Source of the DNA: Methanobacterium sp.
GTDB taxonomy: Archaea; Methanobacteriota; Methanobacteria; Methanobacteriales; Methanobacteriaceae
Direction of reading: 5' to 3'
Assembly (NCBI GenBank): GCA_039666455.1
Contig: JAVSLW010000029.1
Span: forward strand, 1 to 64,000
Length of the DNA: 64,000 nucleotides
In this document: positions 9,140 to 18,043 of the stretch, one piece after another
How the letters are laid out: every line of letters starts with the position of its first letter
Numbering within the stretch: position 1 is the stretch's first letter
The notes under the pieces: generated by a model
The model's database searches: none
Seen by the model: the letters and a program-made list of their open reading frames with translations, nothing else
Told to the model about the DNA's origin: nothing
Program-made: the position numbers and the translations under genes

Positions 9140-9607
9140 ATGGAAAAATCATTCACCCACCTTTCAAAAAAAGGTGTTCACATGGTAGAAGTATCAGATA
9201 AACCAGTTGTAAAAAGAACTGCTATAGCAAAGGGTAAAATAGATCTGCAAAAAGAAACCATCAGGCTCATTGAAAATGAGGAAATAAAGAAGGGTAATGT
9301 GCTTACAACAGCCCAAATTGCAGCTATAAGTGCTGTAAAGTCAACACATCATCTTATTCCCTTGTGCCACTCCCTTAAAATTACAGGGGTTGATGTGGGG
9401 TTTAATGTAAATAGTGAAGATATTGAAGTTGAAATCAGTGTTACGTCCCTTGGAAAAACCGGCGTTGAAATGGAAGCACTTACAGGAGCAAGTGTAGCAC
9501 TTTTAACCATCTGGGACATGGTAAAAAGTGTCGAAAAAGATGAAAACGGCCAATATCCTTCAACTAAAATTTCTGACATTGTTGTTGTTAAAAAAGAGAA
9601 AAAATAA
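9140..9607 (+). CDS. moaC: cyclic pyranopterin monophosphate synthase MoaC
   Basis: This 155-residue protein (start ATG at 9140, with GGAG at 9127-9130) is MoaC, which forms cyclic pyranopterin monophosphate in molybdopterin synthesis, together with MoaA. The signature HHLIPLCHSLKITGV and the MEALTGASVALLTIWDMVKS block, with the catalytic Lys region near the C-terminus, are intact. A longer TTG start at 9125 is possible but would cover the ribosome site. The cofactor is used in methanogens by formylmethanofuran dehydrogenase and formate dehydrogenase. Confidence 0.95.
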   Translation: MEKSFTHLSKKGVHMVEVSDKPVVKRTAIAKGKIDLQKETIRLIENEEIKKGNVLTTAQIAAISAVKSTHHLIPLCHSLKITGVDVGFNVNSEDIEVEISVTSLGKTGVEMEALTGASVALLTIWDMVKSVEKDENGQYPSTKISDIVVVKKEKK

Positions 9608-9625
9608 TTGACTTATCTTTTATTT

Positions 9626-9979
9626 TTAACTTTTTACTGCTCCACCAATAGCGCCACCAATTCCCATCAGGATCAAAGACTGGATGATGGATATAACAAC
9701 AAGTATTATTCCGGCTGCAAGTCCTGCTAAAAACCCTGCAATACCTGCAAACAATGCTCCACCAATTACGATCAGCACAGCAAGCACTATTCCTCCAAAA
9801 GCACCGGCTACGGCTGCATTCCAGGCACCATTCAAGACTCCGCCGCCGACCATTAAACCAACAATCAAGCCTGCTACAAACAATCCAAAATAAAAGCCTA
9901 TCGCACCTGCAAAGCCAAATAATGCAGGCAATATAATGGATAAAATAAACCCAATTACTACTGCTCCCCAGTTTACCAT
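9626..9979 (-). CDS. DUF5518-type small membrane protein
   Basis: This 117-residue, almost wholly hydrophobic protein has about four membrane segments rich in Gly and Ala, with glycine-zipper-like runs such as GGGVLNGAWNAAVAGAFGG. It resembles DUF5518 proteins, which are common in Methanobacterium genomes. A very strong AAGGAGGTATTTAA site precedes the ATG. It is convergent with moaC, with 18 bp between stops. Function is unknown. Confidence 0.7.
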   Translation of the reverse strand: MVNWGAVVIGFILSIILPALFGFAGAIGFYFGLFVAGLIVGLMVGGGVLNGAWNAAVAGAFGGIVLAVLIVIGGALFAGIAGFLAGLAAGIILVVISIIQSLILMGIGGAIGGAVKS

Positions 9980-10210
9980 TTAAATACCTCCTTTAGATAA
10001 ATTATTATTATGTTCTTACTTTTTAATATATTTTTCTTTTTAATCCTGAAAATCCCTTTAAAATAAAGGTAATTGCCTGTTAGAAACATGCTGGAATTAC
10101 TGGAATGATTTCAGGTTTTATCTTTCTAATTTTAACTTATTACCTGTATAATTTGTTCTACATTTAAGAATTTTTGTTATATACAACTTTGTGATTAAAA
10201 ACTCACAGAA

Positions 10211-10220
10211 TAATATAAAA
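10211..10220 (+). promoter_or_regulatory. TATA box of the helicase gene, probably leaderless
   Basis: TAATATAAAA lies 22-32 bp before the ATG at 10243, the distance expected between an archaeal TATA box and the transcription start. No good Shine-Dalgarno sequence is seen before this ATG. A leaderless or very short-leader transcript is therefore likely. The TTG at 10225 would fall upstream of the expected start site, which argues against it as the start codon. Confidence 0.45.
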
Positions 10221-10242
10221 AGTATTGGAAACTACTAAAACT

Positions 10243-12333
10243 ATGGAAACACTAAATCCAGAAATCAAAGATATAATCGCTGATTGCTATCCTCAAATCA
10301 AAGAGCTTAACCCTGCTCAAAAAGCAGTTGTAGATTCAGGATTACTTGAAAATAACTCTAATTACATAATAGCTATTCCAACTGCAAGTGGAAAAACACT
10401 TCTTGGATTAATTACAGCATTAAATACGATTTTAAAGGGAGGTAAAGTGGTATATGCTGCTCCCTTAATATCAATTCAGAATGAAAAGCTTGCAGAATTT
10501 AAAAAGTTTGAAAAATTTGATATCAAAGTAGGAAAGCATCCAGGTTCCGCGGATTTATCAGTAATGGTCTTTGAATCATTTGATGCAATAACAAGATTTT
10601 CATGGAACACTCTTCGTGAAATTGATCTTCTAATTATTGATGAATTTCACATGATTGGTGAATATTCTCGAGGTCCGACAATTGAATGTGCGATAAGTCG
10701 ATCAAAAATAATAAACCCTTCTCTTAGAATTATTGCACTTTCAGCAACGCTCAAGAATATGCAGGAGCTTTCAAGCTGGTTAAATGCAGAAGTTGTGGAG
10801 CATGATTACAGACCAGTTCCCCTCTATAAAGATATACTCATAACTGAAGAATATGGATTAAAAAACAAGAATGACATCGTTTTACGTGTTTTGAATGAAT
10901 CCATTGAAGATTCATCCCAGATCCTTGTTTTTGTATCTACCCGCAGGTTTACAGAGTCTCTTGCAAATTATATCTCTGGAAAAATCAAGAAAAAGATTCC
11001 AAAAGATAAAAAACTGGCTTTTAGAGCTGTAGCTGAAAAAATACTGGATGTTCCAAGAAAAAAAGGATCACAGCCAACTTCTATTTGTTTAAAACTTGCA
11101 GAATACGCCCAAAATGGTGTAGCATTCCACCATGCAGGCCTTTTTGATAAGCAACGCCAGATAATTGAAGAAGAGTTCCGTGCAGGTAACCTTTTAATGA
11201 TAACTGCCACTCCAAGCCTCATGTATGGAGTAAATCTTCCATCTAAAAACGTTATAATAAGAGATTACACTCGCTGGACATCACAGGGACCTCAAAGTAT
11301 TCCTGTGTTTGATTATGAGCAAATGTCAGGTCGTGCAGGTCGGCCGGGCTATGATACTGAAGGATATTCTTATTTAATTGCTAAAACGTTAGATGAAGCT
11401 TATAATTTAAAAGATCATTATATTCATGGAGAAATAGAATTAACAAACTCCAAACTGATAGAGAATAAAGATGCTGTTTACAGGCAGATAATAGCTCAAA
11501 TTGCATCTTCACTTGCTAAAAACCCACATGATATCATTGAATTTTTTGGTAAAACATTTTATGGTTTCCAGATGAATACCAACGATTTTTTTGGCACTCT
11601 TTCAGTTGATACCATGGAATACGAGATAAATAACGCCCTTGAATTCCTTGTTCACAATGGAATTATTCAACTAACTCCAGAAGGGCTTAAAGCCACAGAT
11701 TTGGGTAATTTAATTGCAAGAAGCAACTATTCTGTAGAAACAGCAGTTAGACTTAAAGAATATGCAAAAAGAGGAGATATTGATATATATCAACTTATTT
11801 ATGATATTTCAAGGACTCCGGACATGCCTAAAATTTCATTTAAAAGCCGTAAGAGCAAAGAACCTGTAATGGATAAATTAAACGGCTCTGGAATCTTTGC
11901 ATGCGATATTGGCAATGATGAAGCCACAGCAGCAGCTCTTTTAGAATGGATAGATGAGAAAAGTGAATATGAAATTGAGAATGCATTTAATGTGTATGCT
12001 GCAACCACAAGAAGGGCGGCTTATGAAGCATCGCGAATGGTAAAATTCTTTAAAGAAATCTGTCATGTTTTAAACAGTTATTCATACTCCAGCGACCTTG
12101 ATAAGCTATCAGCACGTCTTTACCATGGAGTTCGTGAAGATATCATTCCACTTGTTGTAAGCGTTAAACGACTTGGACGAAAACGTGCGCGCGCACTTGT
12201 AGATGCATTTGGAAGTGATTTAAGATATGTTTCAATGGATGAACTTCTTAAAATAGATGGAATAGGGCCTAAAACTGCTGAATCAATTATGAAGAAGTTT
12301 GGTAAAGAAGAATTCGTCAAGTTTGAGCCTTAA
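10243..12333 (+). CDS. Ski2-family DEAD/DEAH-box helicase, Hel308-like
   Basis: This protein of about 696 residues is a superfamily 2 helicase of the Ski2/Hel308 group. Walker A is IPTASGKTLLG, the DExH box is IIDEFHMIGE, motif III is LSAT, and motif VI is QMSGRAGRPGYDTEG. A winged-helix and ratchet-like region follows. At the C-terminus a helix-hairpin-helix reads IDGIGPKTAESIMKKFG. Hel308 enzymes unwind forked DNA at stalled replication forks. The total length fits Hel308, but close Ski2-like paralogues exist in methanogens, so the exact subfamily is less certain than the helicase call. Start 10243 is preferred over a TTG six codons upstream. Confidence 0.88.
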   Translation: METLNPEIKDIIADCYPQIKELNPAQKAVVDSGLLENNSNYIIAIPTASGKTLLGLITALNTILKGGKVVYAAPLISIQNEKLAEFKKFEKFDIKVGKHPGSADLSVMVFESFDAITRFSWNTLREIDLLIIDEFHMIGEYSRGPTIECAISRSKIINPSLRIIALSATLKNMQELSSWLNAEVVEHDYRPVPLYKDILITEEYGLKNKNDIVLRVLNESIEDSSQILVFVSTRRFTESLANYISGKIKKKIPKDKKLAFRAVAEKILDVPRKKGSQPTSICLKLAEYAQNGVAFHHAGLFDKQRQIIEEEFRAGNLLMITATPSLMYGVNLPSKNVIIRDYTRWTSQGPQSIPVFDYEQMSGRAGRPGYDTEGYSYLIAKTLDEAYNLKDHYIHGEIELTNSKLIENKDAVYRQIIAQIASSLAKNPHDIIEFFGKTFYGFQMNTNDFFGTLSVDTMEYEINNALEFLVHNGIIQLTPEGLKATDLGNLIARSNYSVETAVRLKEYAKRGDIDIYQLIYDISRTPDMPKISFKSRKSKEPVMDKLNGSGIFACDIGNDEATAAALLEWIDEKSEYEIENAFNVYAATTRRAAYEASRMVKFFKEICHVLNSYSYSSDLDKLSARLYHGVREDIIPLVVSVKRLGRKRARALVDAFGSDLRYVSMDELLKIDGIGPKTAESIMKKFGKEEFVKFEP

Positions 12334-12356
12334 TCAATATTATATAAGAGATTTAT

Positions 12357-12584
12357 ATGTTAGGACTAGAAAGTCTTGATTTTTCAAAGAAAATTGAAAA
12401 AAATGAACTTTTAATTATCCTAAAGAAAGAAGCCTCAGATATCCCAATAATAGAAATTATGAAGGCCTGTAATTTCTTAAGAGAAGACAGAAAATATTTA
12501 TGCCCTGTAAAAGAAAATCAGAAAAATAATCCCCGGGCTGTTTGCGGATTTTGCATTGCTGAACAGGATGAGGATATGCTCTAA
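12357..12584 (+). CDS. internally deleted DUF2115 paralogue
   Basis: This 75-residue protein consists of the N-terminal and C-terminal ends of the DUF2115 protein encoded next to it, with about 100 central residues missing in frame. Residues 5-45 (LDFSKKIEKNELLIILKKEA and on) match the neighbour's N-terminus. Residues 47-75 (YLCPVKENQKNNPRAVCGFC) match its C-terminus with the Cys-x13-Cys-x2-Cys pattern kept. The frame is open and clean. It starts 24 bp after the helicase stop with no clear ribosome site. It could be a short regulatory partner of the full-length protein or a decaying copy. Confidence 0.6.
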   Translation: MLGLESLDFSKKIEKNELLIILKKEASDIPIIEIMKACNFLREDRKYLCPVKENQKNNPRAVCGFCIAEQDEDML

Positions 12585-12603
12585 TAATTTTTTGAGGTTT
12601 ATT

Positions 12604-13143
12604 ATGGCTGAAACTATTGAAGATCTTGACTTTTCAAAGAAAATTTCAAAAAAAGAGCTTCTGGACGTTTTAAAGAAGGAAGCCTCACGAATTCACATGT
12701 ATGACATAATGATGGCCTCTACATTCATTCAGGAAGATGCAAAGTACATGCAGGCAGGTTACAGAGAAGAATTTGTTGAAAGATTCACCAGAGCATTTAT
12801 AAATCGTTTTAAAGACATAAAAGAAGACAAAGAGGAATACAGTGGATATGTTGATAATAATAAGCTTAAAGAGTTTATAGATGTACTTGAAAAGCAGATA
12901 AAGGAATCCAGTATCAGACAGGAGCTTTATTTTCTTCGTTTAGCAAAAATTGTTTCCATTTATACTACATTTATATTAGAAGCGTCAATCCACCCGGTTG
13001 GGACTTCATTTCCAGGAGGATTTAAAGTTAGATTTAAAAATGGAGAATATTTATGTCCTGTAAAGGAAAAACAGTTGAATACTCCTGGCGCTTTGTGCAG
13101 ATTCTGCGTTTCAAAACAGGATAAAAATGTAATTAGCAAATAA
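12604..13143 (+). CDS. DUF2115 (UPF0305) family protein
   Basis: This 179-residue protein (start ATG at 12604, site GAGGT at 12594-12598) fits DUF2115, an uncharacterised family largely found in methanogens. It is mostly helical and charged. The C-terminal segment EYLCPVKEKQLNTPGALCRF carries Cys residues in a C-x13-C-x2-C pattern that may bind a metal. It follows the shortened paralogue, whose end lies 20 bp before this start, and both follow the helicase. No function is established that I can name. Confidence 0.8.
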   Translation: MAETIEDLDFSKKISKKELLDVLKKEASRIHMYDIMMASTFIQEDAKYMQAGYREEFVERFTRAFINRFKDIKEDKEEYSGYVDNNKLKEFIDVLEKQIKESSIRQELYFLRLAKIVSIYTTFILEASIHPVGTSFPGGFKVRFKNGEYLCPVKEKQLNTPGALCRFCVSKQDKNVISK

Positions 13144-13166
13144 TCGGAGACATCAGCAGAATTATA

Positions 13167-13916
13167 TTATTTACCCACTAATAATTTGAACGTTTCTTCA
13201 GCTTCAGCCTCAGATGCGACCCCTACAGCCACAATATCTATGAATTCAACTGTTTTTATGTAATTAAAACCATCTTCAGGAGTTAAAATTCCTGCAGCAA
13301 GTGTTCTATTTGCAATAATTGTTTTATCTATTTTTTTTATCAATTCTCCAAGTTCAGCGCGTTCTTTATCCATAAAAAAGTCAGTATCCATAAGATAACC
13401 TGTTTTATTTATGGGTATCATATAAACTTCAAATAAATCAAGTACTGGTGACTTTAACAGGTTTTTTGTGGTATTAAATGGTCTTTGTGTTGCAAGACCT
13501 GCAATTGCACCTGTTTGGCTGATATCTTCAAGTTTCCCTGCTAAATATTCATAATCTAACTCATCAGTCACTGCATCATGAATAAGCATTGAACTTGCTC
13601 CAAACTCATTTAAAAGCTCAATATCCTCACTTTCACATCCAGATCTTACGGTACCGACAATATTTAACTTGCAGCCATCTTTAATGGCCCATTTAAGGGC
13701 TTTGACCACAGGTTCGTATGGTATAAGTTGAATACCTGTAATTCCAAGTTCATATGACTTTTTAATTATTTTTGTTATGTTTTCAGGTTTATCATAGAGA
13801 TCTAACTGGTATAATCTTGACCGATGTCCAAAGTGAGCAGCTCCTATAAATGGAGATGTTCCAAGAAGTGTTCTTGGTATCTCCATGTCCCTGATTTTAA
13901 TAGTTCCTTCAAACAT
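13167..13916 (-). CDS. TIM-barrel protein, aldo/keto reductase-like
   Basis: This 249-residue protein opens with IPRTLLGTSPFIGAAHFG, as in aldo/keto reductases, and shows regularly spaced beta strands followed by helices (IQLIPYE, KLNIVGTV, SSMLIHDAV, FEVYMIPI, TIIANRTLAAG, IVAVGVAS) typical of a TIM barrel. It lacks the C-terminal part and obvious catalytic tetrad of true aldo/keto reductases, so the activity is unknown. It is convergent with the DUF2115 gene and follows the YbjQ-like gene by 12 bp on the same strand, so they may share a transcript. Confidence 0.55.
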   Translation of the reverse strand: MFEGTIKIRDMEIPRTLLGTSPFIGAAHFGHRSRLYQLDLYDKPENITKIIKKSYELGITGIQLIPYEPVVKALKWAIKDGCKLNIVGTVRSGCESEDIELLNEFGASSMLIHDAVTDELDYEYLAGKLEDISQTGAIAGLATQRPFNTTKNLLKSPVLDLFEVYMIPINKTGYLMDTDFFMDKERAELGELIKKIDKTIIANRTLAAGILTPEDGFNYIKTVEFIDIVAVGVASEAEAEETFKLLVGK

Positions 13917-13928
13917 TTTATTCCCAAT

Positions 13929-14264
13929 TTATTCCTTTTCCACTTTAACTGCAGTACCATAGGCTAAAATTTCCTGCATTATATCTGATATGTCATTTGA
14001 ATCAAAACGAACACTTATAACTGCATTGGCGCCCATGGATTTAGCATGGTCAACCATCCGGTTAAGTGCTTCATCTCTGGACTGTTCCATCATTTTAACG
14101 TATTCTTTGATTTCTCCACCGAACATGGAACGTATTCCTGCACCTATTTGTCCTCCCAGACCCCTGCTTCTTACAGTTAATCCATATACAAAGCCAAGAG
14201 TTTCATATGCTTTATATCCGGGCACATAATTAGAACTAACAACAATGAATTCATCTATTTTCAT
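13929..14264 (-). CDS. YbjQ/UPF0145 family protein
   Basis: This 111-residue protein matches the YbjQ (UPF0145, DUF74) family, often annotated as a putative heavy-metal-binding domain. The family pattern is clear: IVVSSNYVPGYKAYETLGFVYGLTVRSRG at the start, a middle helix, and AKSMGANAVISVRFDSNDIS. The family forms pentameric rings in the structures known, but its role is not established. The site AGGCACTGAT precedes the ATG weakly. Confidence 0.88.
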   Translation of the reverse strand: MKIDEFIVVSSNYVPGYKAYETLGFVYGLTVRSRGLGGQIGAGIRSMFGGEIKEYVKMMEQSRDEALNRMVDHAKSMGANAVISVRFDSNDISDIMQEILAYGTAVKVEKE

Positions 14265-14331
14265 ATCAGTGCCTCCAGCTTATATTAAACAGATTATTTA
14301 TTCAATCCCTAAAATAGTTTTTGAATATTTT

Positions 14332-15822
14332 TTAAAAAAGCTGTTTAATATCCTGGAACTGTTCATGCATCCAGGTATAAACATTTCTTTCATGCACAGT
14401 TTTTTTAAGTCCTTCAATAAGACGTTCTCTCTCTTCAGGACTCATCATAATTGCCCTGTAAATTGCATCTGCTGTTTGGGTGATATCATAAGCATTAACC
14501 GTGATAGAATTATCTTTAAGCTCTTCGTAGGAGCCAGCTCCGTTTGACATTATTAAAACACCGCTGTTCTCGTTTACCACTGGTCCTTCCTTTGCAACGA
14601 TATTCATGCCGTCTACTATGGGATTTACAAGTAAGCAATCATAATGTTTAAATGCAGCAGTTACAAGGTTATAATCTGCCTTGAAAATCTGTTCAATTGG
14701 TTTCCAGCCATCTTTTGAGTATCTTTCATTGATTGAATCAATCATTTTGTAAGTTTCATCCTTATAATCGCAGTATTCTTTGATCTGCTGTCTTGTGGGC
14801 ATTCCTGTAGATAAAAATTTGACTTTCCCGTGAAATTCTGGATGTTTTTGCAGGAACAGTTCATAAGCCATAAATCCTCTGATTATATTCTTACTTAGAT
14901 CAGCTCTATCCGTCCTGTATATTAAAAAGCAATCCCCTTTAATCTGCCTGATTAATTCTTCTTTTTTGAGCACTTCTGAACTTTTAGAATTTTCTAATAA
15001 TTTTTTATCATCAACAGATATAGGGTAATGTTTTACAGAAATAACACGCCCATCATACCATATTAAACCTTTTTCATAGTCCACTTTGTCCACATACGGC
15101 TCAGAGGTGTAAAGAAAATTCATTACATATTTTTTTACATGTAATCCCAGGATATCATTAGATAATAGTCCTTTAACAATTGCTTCCTGCATATATTCTG
15201 GTAATATTCCAAAATATTCTGATTGTGGCCATGGAATATGTACAAAATGGCTTAAAAAAACATCATCAATCTTTTCTCTGATATATCCAGGACATGTGTA
15301 AAGGTGATAGTCCTGTAACATAATAAGGGGTTTTCTTTCATCTGTTTCAGCTTCTTCAATTATTTTTTCTGCAAACATTTTGTTTACATACACATAACTA
15401 TCATGCCATGCTTTATGCATTTTATCGTCAATTACAGGTACATATGGAGTATTCCACATGTAATGCTGAACAAACCAGAGAAGCGGGTTGCTAATGATAC
15501 TGTAATAATCTTTATAAATCTCCTGATCCACCACGACAAAAGAAACACAAAAATCTGGATTTTCCTCAGGAACTGGCACCAGACATTTCTCATATTTTCC
15601 TGCCACTTCTCTATCACCGTCTGTCATGGCGCTTGCAACCCATGTTCCTTCAACTTCGCTCATAAATGGAAGTAAAGTAGATACAAGTCCTCCAGCACCT
15701 CTTTTCATTTCTATTTTCCCCTTATTTAGATAAAATTCTACAGGCCCTCTGTTTGAGGCAACAATTAAGTTTTTATCCATTAAAAACGTCTTTATCTCTT
15801 CACGGGTTTTATTCTGTGACAT
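14332..15822 (-). CDS. otsA: trehalose-6-phosphate synthase-like glycosyltransferase (GT20)
   Basis: This 496-residue protein belongs to glycosyltransferase family 20, which makes trehalose 6-phosphate from a nucleotide-activated glucose and glucose 6-phosphate. Visible motifs: the N-terminal donor/acceptor loop KRGAGGLVSTLLPF, QDYHLYTCP, HIPWPQSE, and the donor-binding stretch NPIVDGMNIVAKEGPVV followed by SNGAGSYEEL. No phosphatase domain is fused, since the protein stops after the GT domain. A related enzyme making glucosylglycerol phosphate cannot be excluded. Trehalose would serve as an osmolyte. The gene is divergent from serA with about 185 bp between. Confidence 0.85.
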   Translation of the reverse strand: MSQNKTREEIKTFLMDKNLIVASNRGPVEFYLNKGKIEMKRGAGGLVSTLLPFMSEVEGTWVASAMTDGDREVAGKYEKCLVPVPEENPDFCVSFVVVDQEIYKDYYSIISNPLLWFVQHYMWNTPYVPVIDDKMHKAWHDSYVYVNKMFAEKIIEEAETDERKPLIMLQDYHLYTCPGYIREKIDDVFLSHFVHIPWPQSEYFGILPEYMQEAIVKGLLSNDILGLHVKKYVMNFLYTSEPYVDKVDYEKGLIWYDGRVISVKHYPISVDDKKLLENSKSSEVLKKEELIRQIKGDCFLIYRTDRADLSKNIIRGFMAYELFLQKHPEFHGKVKFLSTGMPTRQQIKEYCDYKDETYKMIDSINERYSKDGWKPIEQIFKADYNLVTAAFKHYDCLLVNPIVDGMNIVAKEGPVVNENSGVLIMSNGAGSYEELKDNSITVNAYDITQTADAIYRAIMMSPEERERLIEGLKKTVHERNVYTWMHEQFQDIKQLF

Positions 15823-16006
15823 TTTAGTTCCTCCATTTTAACGATATAACTTTATTAATATTATATAACAACTAATTTAAATTAATTTTCATTTATAGAA
15901 AAAATAAAAAACAGAATAAGAAAAATAGTTTAAATTCTTTTATACTATTATCTATAAAGTAGTTCTATTAGTTTAACAAATTTAGAGAAATGATACTGGT
16001 GAAAAA

Positions 16007-17584
16007 ATGGAACAAAGAGTAATTATAGCTGATCAAATAAACGAAAAAGGAATTAAAGAGCTTGAAGATGTTGCCGAAGTCGTGGTAGACACTTCAATTA
16101 CACAAGAAGAGCTCATTAACAAAATTAAAGATTTTGATGCTATTGTTGTAAGAAGCAGAACTAAAGTTACTCGTGATGTAATAGAGGCAGCGGATAAACT
16201 TAAAATAATAGCAAGGGCAGGAGTAGGTGTGGACAATGTTGATGTTGAAGCAGCTACAGAAAGAGGAATAATGGTGGTAAATGCACCTGAATCAACGTCC
16301 ATCACTGTTGCAGAACATGCCATGGGGCTTATAATGTCACTTGCAAGAAAAATTTCCATAGCTGACCGGTCAGTTAAAGAAGGAAAATGGGAAAAAAGCA
16401 GTTTCATGGGGATAGAGCTAAACGGCAAGACTCTGGGGATCATAGGTATGGGTAGAATTGGAACCCAGGTTGCAATACGGGCCAAGGCATTTGGAATGGA
16501 AATACTGGTCTATGACCCCTACATAACAGAAGAAGCAGGAGCAGAGCTTGGAGTGACTGTTGTTGGATTTGATTACTTACTTAAAAACTCCGATGTGATG
16601 ACAATACACGTACCGCTCACTCCTGAAACAAAACACTTCATAGCAAAAGAAGAATTTAAAATAATGAAAGAAAATGCAATTATAGTAAACTGTGCAAGGG
16701 GGGGTATAATTAATGAAGATGATCTTTACCTGGCCCTTAAAGAAGGTAAAATTGCAGGTGCAGGGCTGGATGTGTTTGAAAACGAGCCTCCAGAAGGTAG
16801 CCCACTTTTAAAACTGGATAATTTAGTTGCAACTCCACATATTGGTGCTTCCACTAAAGAAGCGCAAAGGGACGCTGCATTAATCGTTGCAAATGAAGTT
16901 AAGAAGGTATTCATGGGTGAAGCACCTAAAAATGTTTTAAACATGCCTGTTTTGGATCCAGAAACCTTCCAGATCATTAAACCCTATCTTAAGCTTTCTG
17001 AGAAATTAGCAAATTTCCTTATTCAGGCTGCAAAAGGAAACATCACTGAAGTTGATGTAACATATTGTGGAGAATTAGGGGACTTTCCAAGAATAGACAT
17101 ATTGAGTAGAACTGTATTAAAAGAAATATTAAATTCTATCCTTACAGAGCCTGTAAACATGATAAATGCGCCTACAATTGCTAAAAAAAGGGGTGTGGTC
17201 ATTACAGAAAGTAAAAGAAGTGAAGCAGAAGGATATAAAAGTCTCATAAAAGTTAAAATTAAGTCAGATGAAGGGGAGTTAAGCATTGAAGGCACTGCTA
17301 CTAAAGAACCAAGGATTGTAAGAATTGATGAATACTGGGTCAACGTGAAACCTGAAGGGACAATGGTTATAGCAAGATATAAAGATATTCCGGGAAGTAT
17401 CGGTACAATTGGAACCAAACTCGGAGAACATGGAATAAACATCGCTAAAATGCAGGTCGGTAGAGAAGCCCCTGGTGAAGAAGCTGTAATGGTTATAACA
17501 GTCGACCAGATGGTTCCAGCAGAAGTGGTTGACGAAATCAGGGCATTGGAGCATGTTTATGATGCAGTTTATGTCCAGCTTTAA
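16007..17584 (+). CDS. serA: D-3-phosphoglycerate dehydrogenase SerA
   Basis: This 525-residue protein is the long form of SerA, which catalyses the first step of serine synthesis. The Rossmann motif is GIIGMGRIGTQVA (about 145-157), the catalytic region includes NCARGGIINEDDLYLAL and the His in ATPHIGAST. An intervening domain spans about 310-450. A C-terminal ACT domain (about 453-525, IPGSIGTIGTKLGEHGINIAKMQVG) suggests serine feedback control. A TATA-like CTTTTATACTATTA lies at about 15936-15950. Confidence 0.96.
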   Translation: MEQRVIIADQINEKGIKELEDVAEVVVDTSITQEELINKIKDFDAIVVRSRTKVTRDVIEAADKLKIIARAGVGVDNVDVEAATERGIMVVNAPESTSITVAEHAMGLIMSLARKISIADRSVKEGKWEKSSFMGIELNGKTLGIIGMGRIGTQVAIRAKAFGMEILVYDPYITEEAGAELGVTVVGFDYLLKNSDVMTIHVPLTPETKHFIAKEEFKIMKENAIIVNCARGGIINEDDLYLALKEGKIAGAGLDVFENEPPEGSPLLKLDNLVATPHIGASTKEAQRDAALIVANEVKKVFMGEAPKNVLNMPVLDPETFQIIKPYLKLSEKLANFLIQAAKGNITEVDVTYCGELGDFPRIDILSRTVLKEILNSILTEPVNMINAPTIAKKRGVVITESKRSEAEGYKSLIKVKIKSDEGELSIEGTATKEPRIVRIDEYWVNVKPEGTMVIARYKDIPGSIGTIGTKLGEHGINIAKMQVGREAPGEEAVMVITVDQMVPAEVVDEIRALEHVYDAVYVQL

Positions 17585-17599
17585 AAAAAGTATAAATGC

Positions 17600-18028
17600 T
17601 TAGATTACTTTAAAATCAACCATATTTCCAAAAGTGTCATAAGCTATTATGCTTTCCCTATCATATGGTTCAGCAATAATCATGTGAAAAATACCTTTTT
17701 TAGAAAAAAAGTGTAAATCTGCATCTGAGGGACCTGCACTGTAGCCTGGATGGCTGTGAACTGATCCAATGGAATTGGTGGTAAGGGGCTGCATGAAAAC
17801 CTGCATTACTGCGCCTTCGTTTGAAGTTTCAACTGGAAGAAAGATCAGCCCTGTTACTCTAAGCACGTGTCCTTCAATTTTACCCTCCAGAAGGGCCATG
17901 AACTCATCTGGATATGATTCCTTAGCAATATTCATTATCTCTTCTATAACTTCTCTGTCAACATGTACCTCTTTAATTTCCTGTCTGGAAGTCCCCAAAA
18001 TTTTTCCTAAGATATCGTTGAGTTTCAT
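17600..18028 (-). CDS. JAMM/MPN+ metalloprotease domain protein
   Basis: This 142-residue protein is a single JAMM domain. The zinc motif reads SVHSHPGYSAGPSDADL (H-x-H-P-x6-S-x2-D), and the catalytic Glu is likely in FMALLEG (about residue 43). Archaeal JAMM proteins cleave isopeptide or peptide bonds of ubiquitin-like SAMP proteins, or remove small molecules from proteins. The full ligand set is present, so activity is likely. It lies 15 bp from the convergent serA stop and just after the Thg1 gene on the same strand, suggesting co-transcription. Confidence 0.88.
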   Translation of the reverse strand: MKLNDILGKILGTSRQEIKEVHVDREVIEEIMNIAKESYPDEFMALLEGKIEGHVLRVTGLIFLPVETSNEGAVMQVFMQPLTTNSIGSVHSHPGYSAGPSDADLHFFSKKGIFHMIIAEPYDRESIIAYDTFGNMVDFKVI

Positions 18029-18043
18029 TTTATCTTTTCCTGT

